The notes under the pieces were generated by a model, which made no database searches, was not told the DNA's origin, and was given only the letters and a program-made list of their open reading frames with translations. This document shows positions 1 through 8,197 of a stretch of 64,000 nt of DNA, one piece after another. The DNA is from Aquimonas sp964586455 (GTDB taxonomy: Bacteria; Pseudomonadota; Gammaproteobacteria; Xanthomonadales; Xanthomonadaceae): assembly GCA_964586455.1 (NCBI GenBank), contig CAZPHV010000021.1, positions 1 through 64,000 on the forward strand. Reading direction: 5' to 3'. Position 1 is the stretch's first letter. Each line of letters starts with the position of its first letter. Both the position numbers and the translations under genes were made by a program.

Positions 1-57
1 ATTCGCGAAGGTGGCCGTACCGTCGGCGCCGGTGTTGTTGCCAAGGTCATCCAGTGA
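1..57 (+). CDS. tuf: Elongation factor Tu, C-terminal end (partial)
   Basis: The first 18 codons read IREGGRTVGAGVVAKVIQ and then TGA, which is the invariant C-terminus of EF-Tu, the GTPase that carries aminoacyl-tRNA to the ribosome. The rest of the gene lies left of the window. A tuf copy directly before rpsJ is the usual str-S10 junction in gammaproteobacteria. There is too little sequence to say more. Confidence 0.95.
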   Translation: MREGGRTVGAGVVAKVIQ

Positions 58-79
58 TACGATAGCGGGCTTGCACCCG

Positions 80-104
80 GGGGGTGGGACCGGATCCCAC
101 CCCC
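80..104 (+). terminator. Hairpin between tuf and rpsJ
   Basis: Positions 80-89 (GGGGGTGGGA) pair perfectly with 95-104 around the 5-base loop CCGGA. A weak pyrimidine stretch (gtcgctcttt) follows. This could be a partial terminator for tuf or part of the S10 operon leader. In E. coli that leader is the target of L4 autoregulation, but the structure there is different and longer. Confidence 0.5.
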
Positions 105-137
105 GTCGCTCTTTAACGAAAACCAAGGACTAGGCCC

Positions 138-449
138 ATGGCGGACCAGAAGATTCGGATTCGGCTCAAGGCGTTTGATCATCGTTTGATCGACCGTTCT
201 GCGAGCGAGATCGTGGAGACTGCGAAGAGGACCGGCGCGCAGGTGCGCGGCCCGATCCCCCTGCCCACGAAGACCGAACGCTACACCGTGCTCGTGTCGC
301 CGCACGTCGATAAAGACGCCCGCGACCAGTACGAGACCCGCACGCACAAGCGCGTGCTCGACATCGTGGATCCGAACGACAAGACCGTGGACGCGCTGAT
401 GAAGCTCGAGCTCGCCGCCGGTGTCGACGTTCAGATCAAGCTGTACTGA
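138..449 (+). CDS. rpsJ: 30S ribosomal protein S10
   Basis: A 103-aa protein of the normal S10 length, with the N-terminal KIRIRLKAFDHRLID signature and the GPIPLPTKTERYTVLVSPHVDK loop region seen across bacteria. S10 sits in the head of the small subunit and also serves as NusE in transcription antitermination. An AAGGA-like ribosome site precedes the ATG. It is the first gene of the S10 operon; rplC follows after 10 bp. Confidence 0.98.
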   Translation: MADQKIRIRLKAFDHRLIDRSASEIVETAKRTGAQVRGPIPLPTKTERYTVLVSPHVDKDARDQYETRTHKRVLDIVDPNDKTVDALMKLELAAGVDVQIKLY

Positions 450-459
450 GGCATTCCCC

Positions 460-1098
460 ATGAGCATCGGAATCGTAGGCCGCAAGTGCGGCATGAGCCG
501 GATCTTCACCGAAGCGGGTGAGTCGGTGCCGGTCACCCTGATCGAAGCCACCCCTAACCGCGTGGTTCAGGTGAAGACCCTGGAGTCGGACGGCTACTCG
601 GCCGTGCAGGTCACCGCGGGTGCAAAGCGCGCTGCCCTGCTGAACAAGCCGGAAGCTGGCCACTTCGCGAAGGCGAAGGTTGAAGGCGGTCGTGGTCTTT
701 GGGAGTTTCGTGTTGCCGCCGACCAGGTCGGTGAGTACGCGATCGGCAGCGAGATTCGCGCCGACATCTTCGCTGAAGGCCAGGTCGTTGACGTTGCGGG
801 TGTGACCCGCGGCAAGGGCTTCGCCGGCACCATCAAGCGCCATGGTTTCACCATGGGCGACGCCACCCACGGTAACTCGCTGTCGCATCGCTCGCCCGGC
901 TCGATCGGTCAGCGTCAGACTCCGGGTCGCGTGTTTCCGGGCAAGAAGATGTCCGGGCACATGGGTGCAGTCAAGCAGACCTCGCAGAATCTCGTGGTGA
1001 TGAAGGTTGATGCCGAGCGCGGCCTGATCGCCGTGCGTGGCTCGATCCCCGGCGCCCCCGGCGGCGACGTCATCGTCCGCCCCGCGGCCAAAGCGTAA
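460..1098 (+). CDS. rplC: 50S ribosomal protein L3
   Basis: A 212-aa protein starting MSIGIVGRKCGMSRIF. An upstream in-frame ATG at 421 lies inside rpsJ and is not used by the family. The central loop (HGFTMGDATHGNSLSHRSPG, then QRQTPGRVFPGKKMSGHMG) is the extension that reaches the peptidyl-transferase region and holds the glutamine methylated by PrmB in other bacteria. L3 is an early assembly protein of the large subunit. Confidence 0.98.
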   Translation: MSIGIVGRKCGMSRIFTEAGESVPVTLIEATPNRVVQVKTLESDGYSAVQVTAGAKRAALLNKPEAGHFAKAKVEGGRGLWEFRVAADQVGEYAIGSEIRADIFAEGQVVDVAGVTRGKGFAGTIKRHGFTMGDATHGNSLSHRSPGSIGQRQTPGRVFPGKKMSGHMGAVKQTSQNLVVMKVDAERGLIAVRGSIPGAPGGDVIVRPAAKA

Positions 1099-1110
1099 AG
1101 GAGAACAGTC

Positions 1111-1716
1111 ATGGAACTTGCAGTCGTGGGGAGCCCCAAGACGCTGGCCGTCTCCGATGAGGTGTTTGGTCGCGATTACCGCCAGGATCTGGTCCACCAG
1201 GTCGTAGTGGCCTACCGCAACGCTGGCCGTGCCGGCACCAAAGCGCAGAAGACGCGCTCTGAAGTGAACGGTACCACCAAGAAATTCAAGAAGCAGAAGG
1301 GCGGCGGTGCTCGCCATGGCGATTACCGCGCTCCGATCTTCGTCGGCGGTGGCGTCAGCTTCGCGGCACGCCCACGCAGTTTCGAGCAGAAGGTCAACCG
1401 CAAGATGTATCGCGGCGCGCTGCGCTCGATCCTTTCCGAGTTGAATCGTCATGGCCGCTTGCTGGTGGTTGAGTCGATCGACCTGGAGCAGCCGAAGACC
1501 CAGGCACTGGTCGCGAAGCTGGCCGAGCTCAAGGTGGGCAAGCGTCCGCTGCTCGTCACCGAGAACGGATCTGAAGCGCTGTACCTGTCGGCACGCAACA
1601 TCCCTTACGTCGAAGTCCGCGACGTTCAGGGTCTGGATCCGGTCTCCCTGGTGGGCGCCGATCACGTCGTGGTGACCGTGGACGCGGTCAAGAAGATCGA
1701 GGAGTGGCTGGCATGA
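1111..1716 (+). CDS. rplD: 50S ribosomal protein L4
   Basis: A 201-aa L4 with the long basic loop at about residues 44-95 (TRSEVNGTTKKFKKQKGGG, then ARHGDYRAPIFVGGG) that lines the nascent-peptide tunnel. In E. coli L4 also represses the S10 operon; no matching leader was identified here. The TGA stop overlaps the rplW start in an ATGA arrangement, so the two are probably translationally coupled. Confidence 0.98.
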   Translation: MELAVVGSPKTLAVSDEVFGRDYRQDLVHQVVVAYRNAGRAGTKAQKTRSEVNGTTKKFKKQKGGGARHGDYRAPIFVGGGVSFAARPRSFEQKVNRKMYRGALRSILSELNRHGRLLVVESIDLEQPKTQALVAKLAELKVGKRPLLVTENGSEALYLSARNIPYVEVRDVQGLDPVSLVGADHVVVTVDAVKKIEEWLA

Positions 1717-2009
1717 GCACCGAACACATCCTGAATGTGCTGCGCGCGCCCCTGATTTCTGAGAAGGGCGCTCGCCTGCAGGAAGTCTCCAACCAGTACG
1801 TCTTCGAGATCGCCGCCACGGCGACCAAGGCCGACGTTAAGGCGGCTGTCGAGCATCTCTTCTCGGTCAAGGTCGAAGGGGTGAACGTCGTCAACGTCAA
1901 GGGCAAGAGCAAGTCCTTCCGTTCCCGCGCGGGTCGTCGCGGTGATTGGCGCAAAGCCTACGTCAAGCTGGCCGAAGGCCAGACGATCGACGTCATGGCA
2001 CGGGCCTGA
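1713..2009 (+). CDS. rplW: 50S ribosomal protein L23
   Basis: A 98-aa protein from the ATG at 1713 (MSTEHILNVLRAPLISEKGA). A start at 1704 would add three residues that the family lacks and overlap rplD further. L23 lies at the tunnel exit, where trigger factor and SRP dock. It carries the basic internal loop typical of bacterial L23 (KGKSKSFRSRAGRRGDWRKA). It overlaps rplD by 4 bp. Confidence 0.97.
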   Translation: MSTEHILNVLRAPLISEKGARLQEVSNQYVFEIAATATKADVKAAVEHLFSVKVEGVNVVNVKGKSKSFRSRAGRRGDWRKAYVKLAEGQTIDVMARA

Positions 2010-2020
2010 GGAAAGCAGAC

Positions 2021-2842
2021 ATGGCAGTGATTACTTACAAGCCGACGTCGCCGGGCCGCCGCTCCAAAGTGAGCGTCAGCCGCGATCATCTCTACAAGGG
2101 TGCACCGCATGCACCGCTGGTCGAGGCCCAGTCGCGCACCGGTGGCCGCAACAACGCGGGCCGCATTACCACCCGTCATATCGGTGGTGGCCACAAGCAG
2201 CATTACCGCATCGTCGACTTCAAGCGTGACAAGGAAGGCATTGCCTCCAAGGTCGAGCGCATCGAGTATGACCCCAACCGCACCGCGCACATTGCTCTGC
2301 TGTGCTATGCCGACGGTGAGCGCCGCTACATCATCGCGCCCAAGGGCATCCAGGTGGGTGACCAGCTGATGTCCGGGCGTGACGCGCCGATCAAGGTTGG
2401 CAACACACTGCCGCTGCGCAATATCCCGATCGGTACCACCGTGCACTGCATCGAGATGAAGCCCGGCAAGAAGGCGCAGATCGCCCGCAGTGCGGGTGCG
2501 TCGGCGCAGTTGATCGCTCGCGAGCAGGGTTACGCGACCCTGCGTCTGCGCTCGGGCGAGATGCGTAAGGTGCCTGCCGACTGTCGCGCCACCATCGGCG
2601 AAGTCGGCAACAGTGAGCACAACCTCACCAAGATCGGCAAGGCCGGTGCCAAGCGCTGGATGGGCGTCCGCCCGACCGTTCGTGGCGTCGTGATGAACCC
2701 GGTCGACCATCCGCACGGCGGTGGTGAAGGCCGCACCTCGGGTGGCCGCCACCCGGTCACCCCCTGGGGTGTGCCGACCAAGGGCTACAAGACCCGCAAC
2801 AACAAGCGCACCGAGCAGTTCATCGTGCGGCGCCGGAAGTAA
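2021..2842 (+). CDS. rplB: 50S ribosomal protein L2
   Basis: A 273-aa protein from ATG 2021 (MAVITYKPTSPGRRSKV), after GAGGAAAG. The frame is open upstream from 1946, but that part overlaps rplW and does not resemble L2. The conserved DHPHGGGEGRTSGGRHPVTPW block at about residues 229-249 includes the histidine implicated in peptidyl-transferase function in E. coli. L2 is a core large-subunit protein that binds 23S rRNA and bridges the subunits. Confidence 0.98.
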   Translation: MAVITYKPTSPGRRSKVSVSRDHLYKGAPHAPLVEAQSRTGGRNNAGRITTRHIGGGHKQHYRIVDFKRDKEGIASKVERIEYDPNRTAHIALLCYADGERRYIIAPKGIQVGDQLMSGRDAPIKVGNTLPLRNIPIGTTVHCIEMKPGKKAQIARSAGASAQLIAREQGYATLRLRSGEMRKVPADCRATIGEVGNSEHNLTKIGKAGAKRWMGVRPTVRGVVMNPVDHPHGGGEGRTSGGRHPVTPWGVPTKGYKTRNNKRTEQFIVRRRK

Positions 2843-2854
2843 TAGGAATAGGTC

Positions 2855-3130
2855 ATGGCACGTTCACTCAAGAAAGGCCCGTTCATCGATCTGCACCTCG
2901 TCAAGAAGGTGGAGACTGCTGCGGCCACGAATAACAAGCGCCCGATCAAGACCTGGTCCCGTCGCTCGATGGTGTCGCCGGAAATGATCGGCCTGACCAT
3001 CGCGATCCACAACGGTCGCCAGCACGTCCCCGTGTTGATCAACGAGAACATGGTCGGCCACAAGCTGGGCGAGTTCGCCGTCACCCGGACCTTCAAGGGT
3101 CATGGTGGCGACAAGAAATCCGGTCGCTAA
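2855..3130 (+). CDS. rpsS: 30S ribosomal protein S19
   Basis: A 91-aa protein of normal family length, starting MARSLKKGPFIDLHLVKKVE and containing the RRSMVSPEMIGLTIAIHNGR core. S19 lies in the head of the 30S subunit near the tRNA sites, next to S13. It sits 12 bp after rplB and 12 bp before rplV, within the S10 operon. Confidence 0.98.
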   Translation: MARSLKKGPFIDLHLVKKVETAAATNNKRPIKTWSRRSMVSPEMIGLTIAIHNGRQHVPVLINENMVGHKLGEFAVTRTFKGHGGDKKSGR

Positions 3131-3142
3131 GGAGAGATAGCA

Positions 3143-3478
3143 ATGGAAACCAAAGCCATCCTCCGCGGTGCCCGAATCTCCGCCCAGAAGGTCCGCCTGG
3201 TCGCCGACCAGGTCCGTGGCCTCCCCGTCGGCCGCGCCGAAAACTTGCTGAGGTTCAGCGAGAAGAAGGCCGCCCAAATCGTCCGCAAGATCCTGCTCTC
3301 GGCCGTTGCAAACGCCGAGAACAACGATGGCGCCGACGTCGACGAGCTCACGGTCGCCCGCATCTTTGTTGATGAGGGCCCGACCATGAAGCGCTTCCAC
3401 GCCCGTGCCAAGGGCCGCGGAGCTCGCATCCTGAAACGCACCAGCCACATCACTGTGGTCGTGGGCACCGGCCAGTAA
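3143..3478 (+). CDS. rplV: 50S ribosomal protein L22
   Basis: A 111-aa protein with the family core RISAQKVRLVADQVRGLPV. The C-terminal beta-hairpin (MKRFHARAKGRGARILKRTS) extends into the peptide exit tunnel beside L4 and is a site of macrolide-resistance changes in other bacteria. Nothing here looks altered. A GGAGAGAT ribosome site lies in the 12-bp gap after rpsS. Confidence 0.98.
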   Translation: METKAILRGARISAQKVRLVADQVRGLPVGRAENLLRFSEKKAAQIVRKILLSAVANAENNDGADVDELTVARIFVDEGPTMKRFHARAKGRGARILKRTSHITVVVGTGQ

Positions 3479-3491
3479 TCGGGGACGCACG

Positions 3492-4187
3492 ATGGGTCAC
3501 AAAGTTCATCCTATCGGAATTCGCCTTGGTATCTCCAAGGATTGGAATTCGAAGTGGTACGCCAATAAGCGCGACTTCGCCGGCTATCTGGCGGGCGACC
3601 TGAAGGTACGTGAGATGCTGCGCAAGCGGCTTGCCGCGGCTGGCGTCTCCCGCATCCAGATCGAGCGCCCCGCCAAGACCGCCCGCGTGACGATTCACAC
3701 TGCCCGACCGGGTGTGGTGATCGGCAAGAAGGGCGAGGACATCGAAAAGCTGCGCCGCGACGTCAGCACGATCATGGGTGTGCCCGTGCACATCAATGTC
3801 GCTGAAGTTCGCAAGCCCGAGCTCGATGCCCAGCTTGTTGCCGAGTCGATCGCGCAGCAGCTTGAACGCCGCATCATGTTCCGCCGCGCCATGAAGCGTG
3901 CGGTTGGCAATGCGATGCGCCTCGGTGCCTTGGGAATCAAGGTGAATGTCGCCGGACGCCTCAACGGTGCGGAAATCGCGCGCTCGGAGTGGTACCGCGA
4001 GGGCCGTGTGCCCCTGCATACCCTGCGCGCCGACGTCGATTACGGCTTTGCTGAAGCGCACACCACCTACGGCGTCATCGGCATCAAGACCTGGATCTAC
4101 AAGGGCGAGATTTTCGATTACTCGCAGGTGGGCCAGGACAAGGCCGAAGAGCAGCGCCCTGAGCGCGCGCCCCGCCAGGCCAAGTAA
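3492..4187 (+). CDS. rpsC: 30S ribosomal protein S3
   Basis: A 231-aa protein starting MGHKVHPIGIRLGISKDWNS. A KH RNA-binding motif (VVIGKKGEDIEKLRRDV) lies at about residues 75-92, followed by the S3 C-terminal domain ending in a basic, variable tail rich in Glu, Arg and Pro. S3 forms part of the mRNA entry channel. It is in the normal operon position between rplV and rplP. Confidence 0.98.
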   Translation: MGHKVHPIGIRLGISKDWNSKWYANKRDFAGYLAGDLKVREMLRKRLAAAGVSRIQIERPAKTARVTIHTARPGVVIGKKGEDIEKLRRDVSTIMGVPVHINVAEVRKPELDAQLVAESIAQQLERRIMFRRAMKRAVGNAMRLGALGIKVNVAGRLNGAEIARSEWYREGRVPLHTLRADVDYGFAEAHTTYGVIGIKTWIYKGEIFDYSQVGQDKAEEQRPERAPRQAK

Positions 4188-4199
4188 GGAACCTCTGTC

Positions 4200-4613
4200 A
4201 TGTTGCAGCCCAAAAGAACAAAGTACCGCAAGGTGCACAAGGGCCGGAACACCGGTCTCTCATGGAACGGTGCCGCAGTAAGTTTCGGCGAGTACGGCCT
4301 CAAGGCCACGACCTACGGGCAGCTGACCGCCCGTCAGATCGAGTCTGCACGCCGCACGATCAGCCGTTACGTCAAGCGTGGCGGCAAGCTTTGGATCCGC
4401 GTGTTCCCCGATAAGCCGATCACCCAGAAGCCGATCGAGGTTCGCATGGGTAGCGGTAAGGGCAACGTCGAGTACTGGGTCGCCTTGATCCAGCCCGGCC
4501 GTGTTCTTTACGAAATCGAGGGCGTCCCGGAAGAGACCGCCCGCGAGGCTTTCCGTCTGGCAGCTGCGAAGCTGTCTGTACAGACCACTTTCGTGACCCG
4601 GACGGTGCGCTGA
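4200..4613 (+). CDS. rplP: 50S ribosomal protein L16
   Basis: A 137-aa protein starting MLQPKRTKYRKVHKGRNTG. The conserved region WIRVFPDKPITQKPIEVRMG includes the arginine (about residue 82) that is hydroxylated by YcfD/RoxA in E. coli. L16 organises the A-site region of the large subunit. Its TGA overlaps the rpmC ATG by one base (TGATG), indicating coupled translation. Confidence 0.98.
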   Translation: MLQPKRTKYRKVHKGRNTGLSWNGAAVSFGEYGLKATTYGQLTARQIESARRTISRYVKRGGKLWIRVFPDKPITQKPIEVRMGSGKGNVEYWVALIQPGRVLYEIEGVPEETAREAFRLAAAKLSVQTTFVTRTVR

Positions 4614-4798
4614 TGGATATCAAGGATCTCCGCCAGAAGTCGGCCGTCGAACTGAAGGCCCACCTCCTCGATCTGCGCCGCGAGCAGTTCAACCTTCGCA
4701 TGCAGAAGGGTAGCGGCCAGTTGACCCAGAGCCATCAGCTCAAGAACGTGCGCCGCGAAATCGCGCAAGTCAAGATGCTGCTGGGCTCCAACGCGTAA
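4613..4798 (+). CDS. rpmC: 50S ribosomal protein L29
   Basis: A 61-aa, two-helix protein beginning MDIKDLRQKSAVELKAHLLD, with the typical LRREQFNLRMQKGSGQL stretch. L29 sits beside L23 at the tunnel exit. Start and length match the family, and it overlaps the rplP stop by one base. rpsQ follows after 10 bp. Confidence 0.97.
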   Translation: MDIKDLRQKSAVELKAHLLDLRREQFNLRMQKGSGQLTQSHQLKNVRREIAQVKMLLGSNA

Positions 4799-4808
4799 GG
4801 CGACCGAC

Positions 4809-5069
4809 ATGAGTGACAACACACAAACACCGCGCACCGTCGAAGGTCGCGTGGTCAGCAACAAGATGGACAAGACCGTCACCGTGCTGGTCGAGCGTGC
4901 CGTAAAGCACGAGCTGTACGGCAAGTACCTGCGCCGTTCGACCAAGTTGCATGCTCACGACGAAACCAACAGCTGTCAGGAAGGCGATATCGTCCGCGTG
5001 GTGGAGTGCCGCCCGCTGTCGAAGACCAAGACCTGGCGTGTTGTTGAAGTCGTAAGCCGCGACGCCTGA
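4809..5069 (+). CDS. rpsQ: 30S ribosomal protein S17
   Basis: An 86-aa OB-fold protein with the S17 signature (GRVVSNKMDKTVTVLVERAV, then HDETNSCQEGDIVRVVECRP). S17 binds 16S rRNA early in 30S assembly. It is the last gene of the S10 operon; rplN, first of the spc group, follows 19 bp later without a visible terminator. The S10 and spc groups may therefore be co-transcribed. Confidence 0.97.
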   Translation: MSDNTQTPRTVEGRVVSNKMDKTVTVLVERAVKHELYGKYLRRSTKLHAHDETNSCQEGDIVRVVECRPLSKTKTWRVVEVVSRDA

Positions 5070-5088
5070 TCGCTCAAGGAGAAGATCC

Positions 5089-5457
5089 ATGATTCAGATG
5101 CAGTCTTACCTTGATGCGGCAGACAACTCCGGTGCCAAGGAGCTGATGTGCATCAAGGTGCTCGGCGGCTCCAAGCGCCGGTACGCACACATCGGTGACA
5201 TCATCAAGGTGTCCGTCAAGGACGCTATCCCCCGCGGCAAGGTCAAGAAGGGCGAGGTCTACGATGCTGTCGTGGTTCGCACCCGTAAGGGCGTGCGGCG
5301 CGCAGACGGCTCGCTGATCCGCTTCGACGGTAACGCCGCTGTTCTGCTCAACAACAAGCACGAGCCCATCGGCACGCGCATCTTCGGGCCAGTCACGCGC
5401 GAGCTGCGCGGCGAGAAGTTCATGAAGATCGTCTCGCTGGCTCCCGAAGTGCTGTAA
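5089..5457 (+). CDS. rplN: 50S ribosomal protein L14
   Basis: A 122-aa protein beginning MIQMQSYLDAADNSGAKELM, exactly the family length, with the conserved GSKRRYAHIGDIIKVSVKDA segment. L14 is a central large-subunit protein and the binding surface for the silencing factor RsfS. A strong AAGGAG site lies just before the start. Confidence 0.98.
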   Translation: MIQMQSYLDAADNSGAKELMCIKVLGGSKRRYAHIGDIIKVSVKDAIPRGKVKKGEVYDAVVVRTRKGVRRADGSLIRFDGNAAVLLNNKHEPIGTRIFGPVTRELRGEKFMKIVSLAPEVL

Positions 5458-5468
5458 AGGAAGATGCC

Positions 5469-5783
5469 ATGAGCCGTATTCGCAAGGGTGACCAGGTTCT
5501 GGTGATCACCGGCAAGAACAAGGGTCAGAAGGGTGAAGTCGTGCGTGTGGTCGGTGACCGCATCGTCGTCTCCAACATCAACCTGATCAAGCGCCACACC
5601 AAGGCAAATCCGCAGGCCAACCAGCCGGGCGGGATCGTCGAGCGTGAAGCGCCGATTCATATCTCCAACGTGATGCTGTTCAACCCGGCAACGGGCAAGG
5701 GCGAGCGCGTTGGCTTCAAGGTGCTGGAGGATGGACGCAAACTGCGTGTGTTCCGCTCCAGCGGTGAGGCGGTTGACGCCTGA
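5469..5783 (+). CDS. rplX: 50S ribosomal protein L24
   Basis: A 104-aa protein with an N-terminal KOW motif (IRKGDQVLVITGKNKGQKGE) at residues 3-22. L24 is one of the two assembly-initiator proteins of the large subunit and lies near the tunnel exit. The gene is 11 bp after rplN, preceded by AAAGGAAG. Confidence 0.97.
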   Translation: MSRIRKGDQVLVITGKNKGQKGEVVRVVGDRIVVSNINLIKRHTKANPQANQPGGIVEREAPIHISNVMLFNPATGKGERVGFKVLEDGRKLRVFRSSGEAVDA

Positions 5784-5794
5784 GGAATGCAGTG

Positions 5795-6337
5795 ATGACT
5801 ACCCGTCTGGAACAGTTTTACAAAGACCAAGTCGTTCCCAAGCTGATGGAGCGCTTTGGCTACGAGAACGTTATGCAGGTGCCGCGCCTGACCAAGATCT
5901 CGCTCAACATGGGCGTTGGTGAGGCTGTCGGCAACAAGAAGATTCTCGAAAATGCGGTAGCGGAAATGGCCAAGATCTCCGGCCAGAAGCCGGTGACCAC
6001 GAAGGCTCGCGTCTCGGTGGCCAGCTTCAAGATCCGCGACGGTTGGCCGATCGGCTGCAAGGTGACCCTCCGTCGCGCCAAGATGTTCGAGTTCCTCGAC
6101 CGTCTCGTGAACATCTCGCTGCCCCGCGTGCGTGACTTCCGCGGCGTGTCGGGTCGCTCGTTCGATGGTCGCGGCAACTACAACATGGGCGTGAAGGAGC
6201 AGATCATCTTCCCAGAGATCGACTTCGACCAGGTGGACGCGATCCGCGGCATGGATATCGCGATCACCACCACGGCCAAGACGGATGCGGAAGCCAAGGC
6301 GCTGCTCGAAGCCTTCCGTTTCCCCTTCCGCAACTGA
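5795..6337 (+). CDS. rplE: 50S ribosomal protein L5
   Basis: A 180-aa protein from the ATG at 5795 (MTTRLEQFYKDQVVPKLMER). The GTG immediately before could add one residue, but the ATG fits the family and the GAGGAATG ribosome site. Conserved blocks include KISLNMGVGEAVGNKK and GRGNYNMGVKEQIIFPEI. L5 binds 5S rRNA in the central protuberance. Confidence 0.97.
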   Translation: MTTRLEQFYKDQVVPKLMERFGYENVMQVPRLTKISLNMGVGEAVGNKKILENAVAEMAKISGQKPVTTKARVSVASFKIRDGWPIGCKVTLRRAKMFEFLDRLVNISLPRVRDFRGVSGRSFDGRGNYNMGVKEQIIFPEIDFDQVDAIRGMDIAITTTAKTDAEAKALLEAFRFPFRN

Positions 6338-6355
6338 TCCTGAAGGAAGATAGAA

Positions 6356-6661
6356 ATGGCCAAGACCTCAATGGTCAACCGTGAGATCAAGCGGGTGAAG
6401 ATCGCTGCGAAGTTCGCTACCAAGCGGGCAGAGCTGAAGGCGATCATCGCAAGCCCGAAGGCTTCTTACGAAGACAAGGCAGCGGCGCAGATCAAACTGC
6501 AGAAGCTTCCGCGGGATGCCAGCCCCTGCCGTCAGCGTAATCGCTGCGAGCTCACGGGCCGTCCGCGCGGTGTCTACCGCAAGTTTGGCCTCGGCCGCAA
6601 CAAGCTCCGTGAAGCAACCATGCGCGGCGACGTGCCTGGTCTTCGCAAGGCAAGCTGGTAG
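6356..6661 (+). CDS. rpsN: 30S ribosomal protein S14, zinc-free type
   Basis: A 101-aa S14 ending MRGDVPGLRKASW. It is the long form without the two CxxC pairs of the zinc-binding type: only two cysteines occur near CRQRNRC, with the wrong spacing. This zinc-free form is usual in gammaproteobacteria. S14 sits in the 30S head beside S3 and S10. Confidence 0.97.
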   Translation: MAKTSMVNREIKRVKIAAKFATKRAELKAIIASPKASYEDKAAAQIKLQKLPRDASPCRQRNRCELTGRPRGVYRKFGLGRNKLREATMRGDVPGLRKASW

Positions 6662-6685
6662 ACTATCCAGCTTGCTGTATCCCGG

Positions 6686-6707
6686 GCCGGCCCTGAAAGG
6701 GGCCGGC
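6686..6707 (+). terminator. GC-rich hairpin in the rpsN-rpsH gap
   Basis: GCCGGCCC (6686-6693) pairs with GGGCCGGC (6700-6707) around a 6-base loop. A short ctctt run follows. It lies within a 104-bp gap that is unusually long for this operon. It could reduce read-through or be an RNA regulatory structure. S8 regulates the spc operon in E. coli, but at a different site. No other signal was seen in the gap. Confidence 0.4.
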
Positions 6708-6765
6708 TCTTCCACGTGAACCGTTCGCGCAAGCGGATATCGGTGCGACTCAAAGGTGCCACACA

Positions 6766-7161
6766 ATGAGCATGACTGATCCCATCGCCGACATGTTTGT
6801 CCGCATCAAGAATGCGGCGGCTGTTGGCAAGAAGACCGTTAAGATGCCGTCCTCGAAACTGAAGGTCGCCATCGCCAACCTGCTGAAGAGCGAGGGTTAC
6901 CTCGCTGAGGCGCAGGTTCAGACCATCGAGAACAAGCCCGTTCTCGAGATTGTCCTGAAGTATTACCAGGGCCGTCCGGTCATTGAAAAGCTGGAGCGAT
7001 TCTCCCGTTCAGGCCTGCGGCAGTATCGCGGCAAGGCGGAGCTGCCCCGAGTTCTGGGTGGCCTTGGCATCGCAATTATCTCCACCTCCAAGGGCATCAT
7101 GACCGATTCGCAAGCACGGGCTGAAGGCCTGGGCGGCGAGGTCCTGGGCCTGGTGGCATAA
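6766..7161 (+). CDS. rpsH: 30S ribosomal protein S8
   Basis: A 131-aa protein starting MSMTDPIADMFVRIKNAAAV and ending with the family signature STSKGIMTDSQARAEGLGGE. S8 binds the central domain of 16S rRNA and, in E. coli, represses the spc operon. It is preceded by a 104-bp gap holding a hairpin, so its expression may be tuned separately from the genes before it. Confidence 0.98.
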   Translation: MSMTDPIADMFVRIKNAAAVGKKTVKMPSSKLKVAIANLLKSEGYLAEAQVQTIENKPVLEIVLKYYQGRPVIEKLERFSRSGLRQYRGKAELPRVLGGLGIAIISTSKGIMTDSQARAEGLGGEVLGLVA

Positions 7162-7174
7162 CAGGAGACCGACT

Positions 7175-7702
7175 ATGTCCCGCGTTGCCAAAAAGCCCAT
7201 CACCCTCCCGAAGGGTGTAGAACTGTCCCAAGACGCCTCGCTGCTGACCGTCAAGGGCCCCAAGGGCACCCTGACCCAAGTGAAGCCGGCGGGTCTCGAT
7301 GTCGCTATCGAGAATGGCGAACTGCGAGTCCAGGCCGCGAATGACGACCTGATCGCGATGGCCGGTACCTTGCGCGCACTGATCGCCAACATGGTGGCAG
7401 GCGTTTCCGAAGGTTACGTCCGCAAGCTGGAGCTGGTTGGCGTGGGTTATCGCGCCTCCGTTGCCGGTCGCGACCTCAACCTCAGCCTCGGCTTCAGTCA
7501 CCCGGTTGTGTTCACGGCCCCAGAGGGCATCACGATCGAAACCCCCACCCAGACGGAAATTCTGGTCAAGGGCTCTGACAAGCAGGTCGTTGGGCAGGTG
7601 GCTGCCAAGATCCGCGCGTTCCGTCCGCCGGAGCCCTACAAGGGCAAGGGCGTGCGCTACTCCGGCGAGAAGATCGTGATGAAGGAAGCGAAGAAGGCCT
7701 GA
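7175..7702 (+). CDS. rplF: 50S ribosomal protein L6
   Basis: A 175-aa protein starting MSRVAKKPITLPKGVELSQD, with two similar L6 domains. The C-terminal signature FRPPEPYKGKGVRYSGEKI is intact. L6 lies near the sarcin-ricin loop and the GTPase-associated region. A strong AGGAGA site precedes it. Confidence 0.98.
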   Translation: MSRVAKKPITLPKGVELSQDASLLTVKGPKGTLTQVKPAGLDVAIENGELRVQAANDDLIAMAGTLRALIANMVAGVSEGYVRKLELVGVGYRASVAGRDLNLSLGFSHPVVFTAPEGITIETPTQTEILVKGSDKQVVGQVAAKIRAFRPPEPYKGKGVRYSGEKIVMKEAKKA

Positions 7703-7770
7703 TCCGGAGTTCCTGTTGAGCTCGTTGCTCGGGCTCCCCTCCACGCCTTCAGCTTTCTCAAGGAAAGACC

Positions 7771-8124
7771 ATGGAAAAGAAAATCGCTCGTCTGCGTCGC
7801 GCCAAGACCACTCGCTCCCACATCCGCGAGCTCGGTGCCGTGCGCCTGTCGGTGTCCCGCACCGGCCAGCACATTTACGCTCAGCTGTTCACGTCCGACG
7901 GCTCCAAGGTTCTGGCGTCCGCATCGACCTTGGAATCGGAACTTCGCGAGGGCCTGAAAGGCACCAAGAACAAGGATGCCGCCACCAAGGTGGGTCAGGT
8001 CATTGCCCAGCGCGCGTTGGCTGCTGGGGTCGAGGCGGTCGCTTTTGATCGCTCGGGTTTCCGCTACCACGGCCGCATCAAGGCCTTGGCGGACGCTGCT
8101 CGCGAGGCCGGCCTGAAGTTCTGA
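7771..8124 (+). CDS. rplR: 50S ribosomal protein L18
   Basis: A 117-aa protein with an N-terminal basic segment (MEKKIARLRRAKTTRSHIRE) and the core KVGQVIAQRALAAGVEAVAF. L18 binds 5S rRNA with L5 in the central protuberance. The gap to rplF is 68 bp, longer than most in the operon; only a CAAGGA ribosome site is visible there. Confidence 0.97.
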   Translation: MEKKIARLRRAKTTRSHIRELGAVRLSVSRTGQHIYAQLFTSDGSKVLASASTLESELREGLKGTKNKDAATKVGQVIAQRALAAGVEAVAFDRSGFRYHGRIKALADAAREAGLKF

Positions 8125-8197
8125 TCGCTCTTGCGATCCATCAGCTGCACCACAACTACAAGCGGCCCAGAGGGCCGTAAGCATCGAGAGAAACGCA

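Noticed and set aside
436..1665. A 409-codon open frame antisense to rplC and rplD
   Set aside because: The ribosomal protein genes on the other strand are certain; the antisense frame has no known domain.
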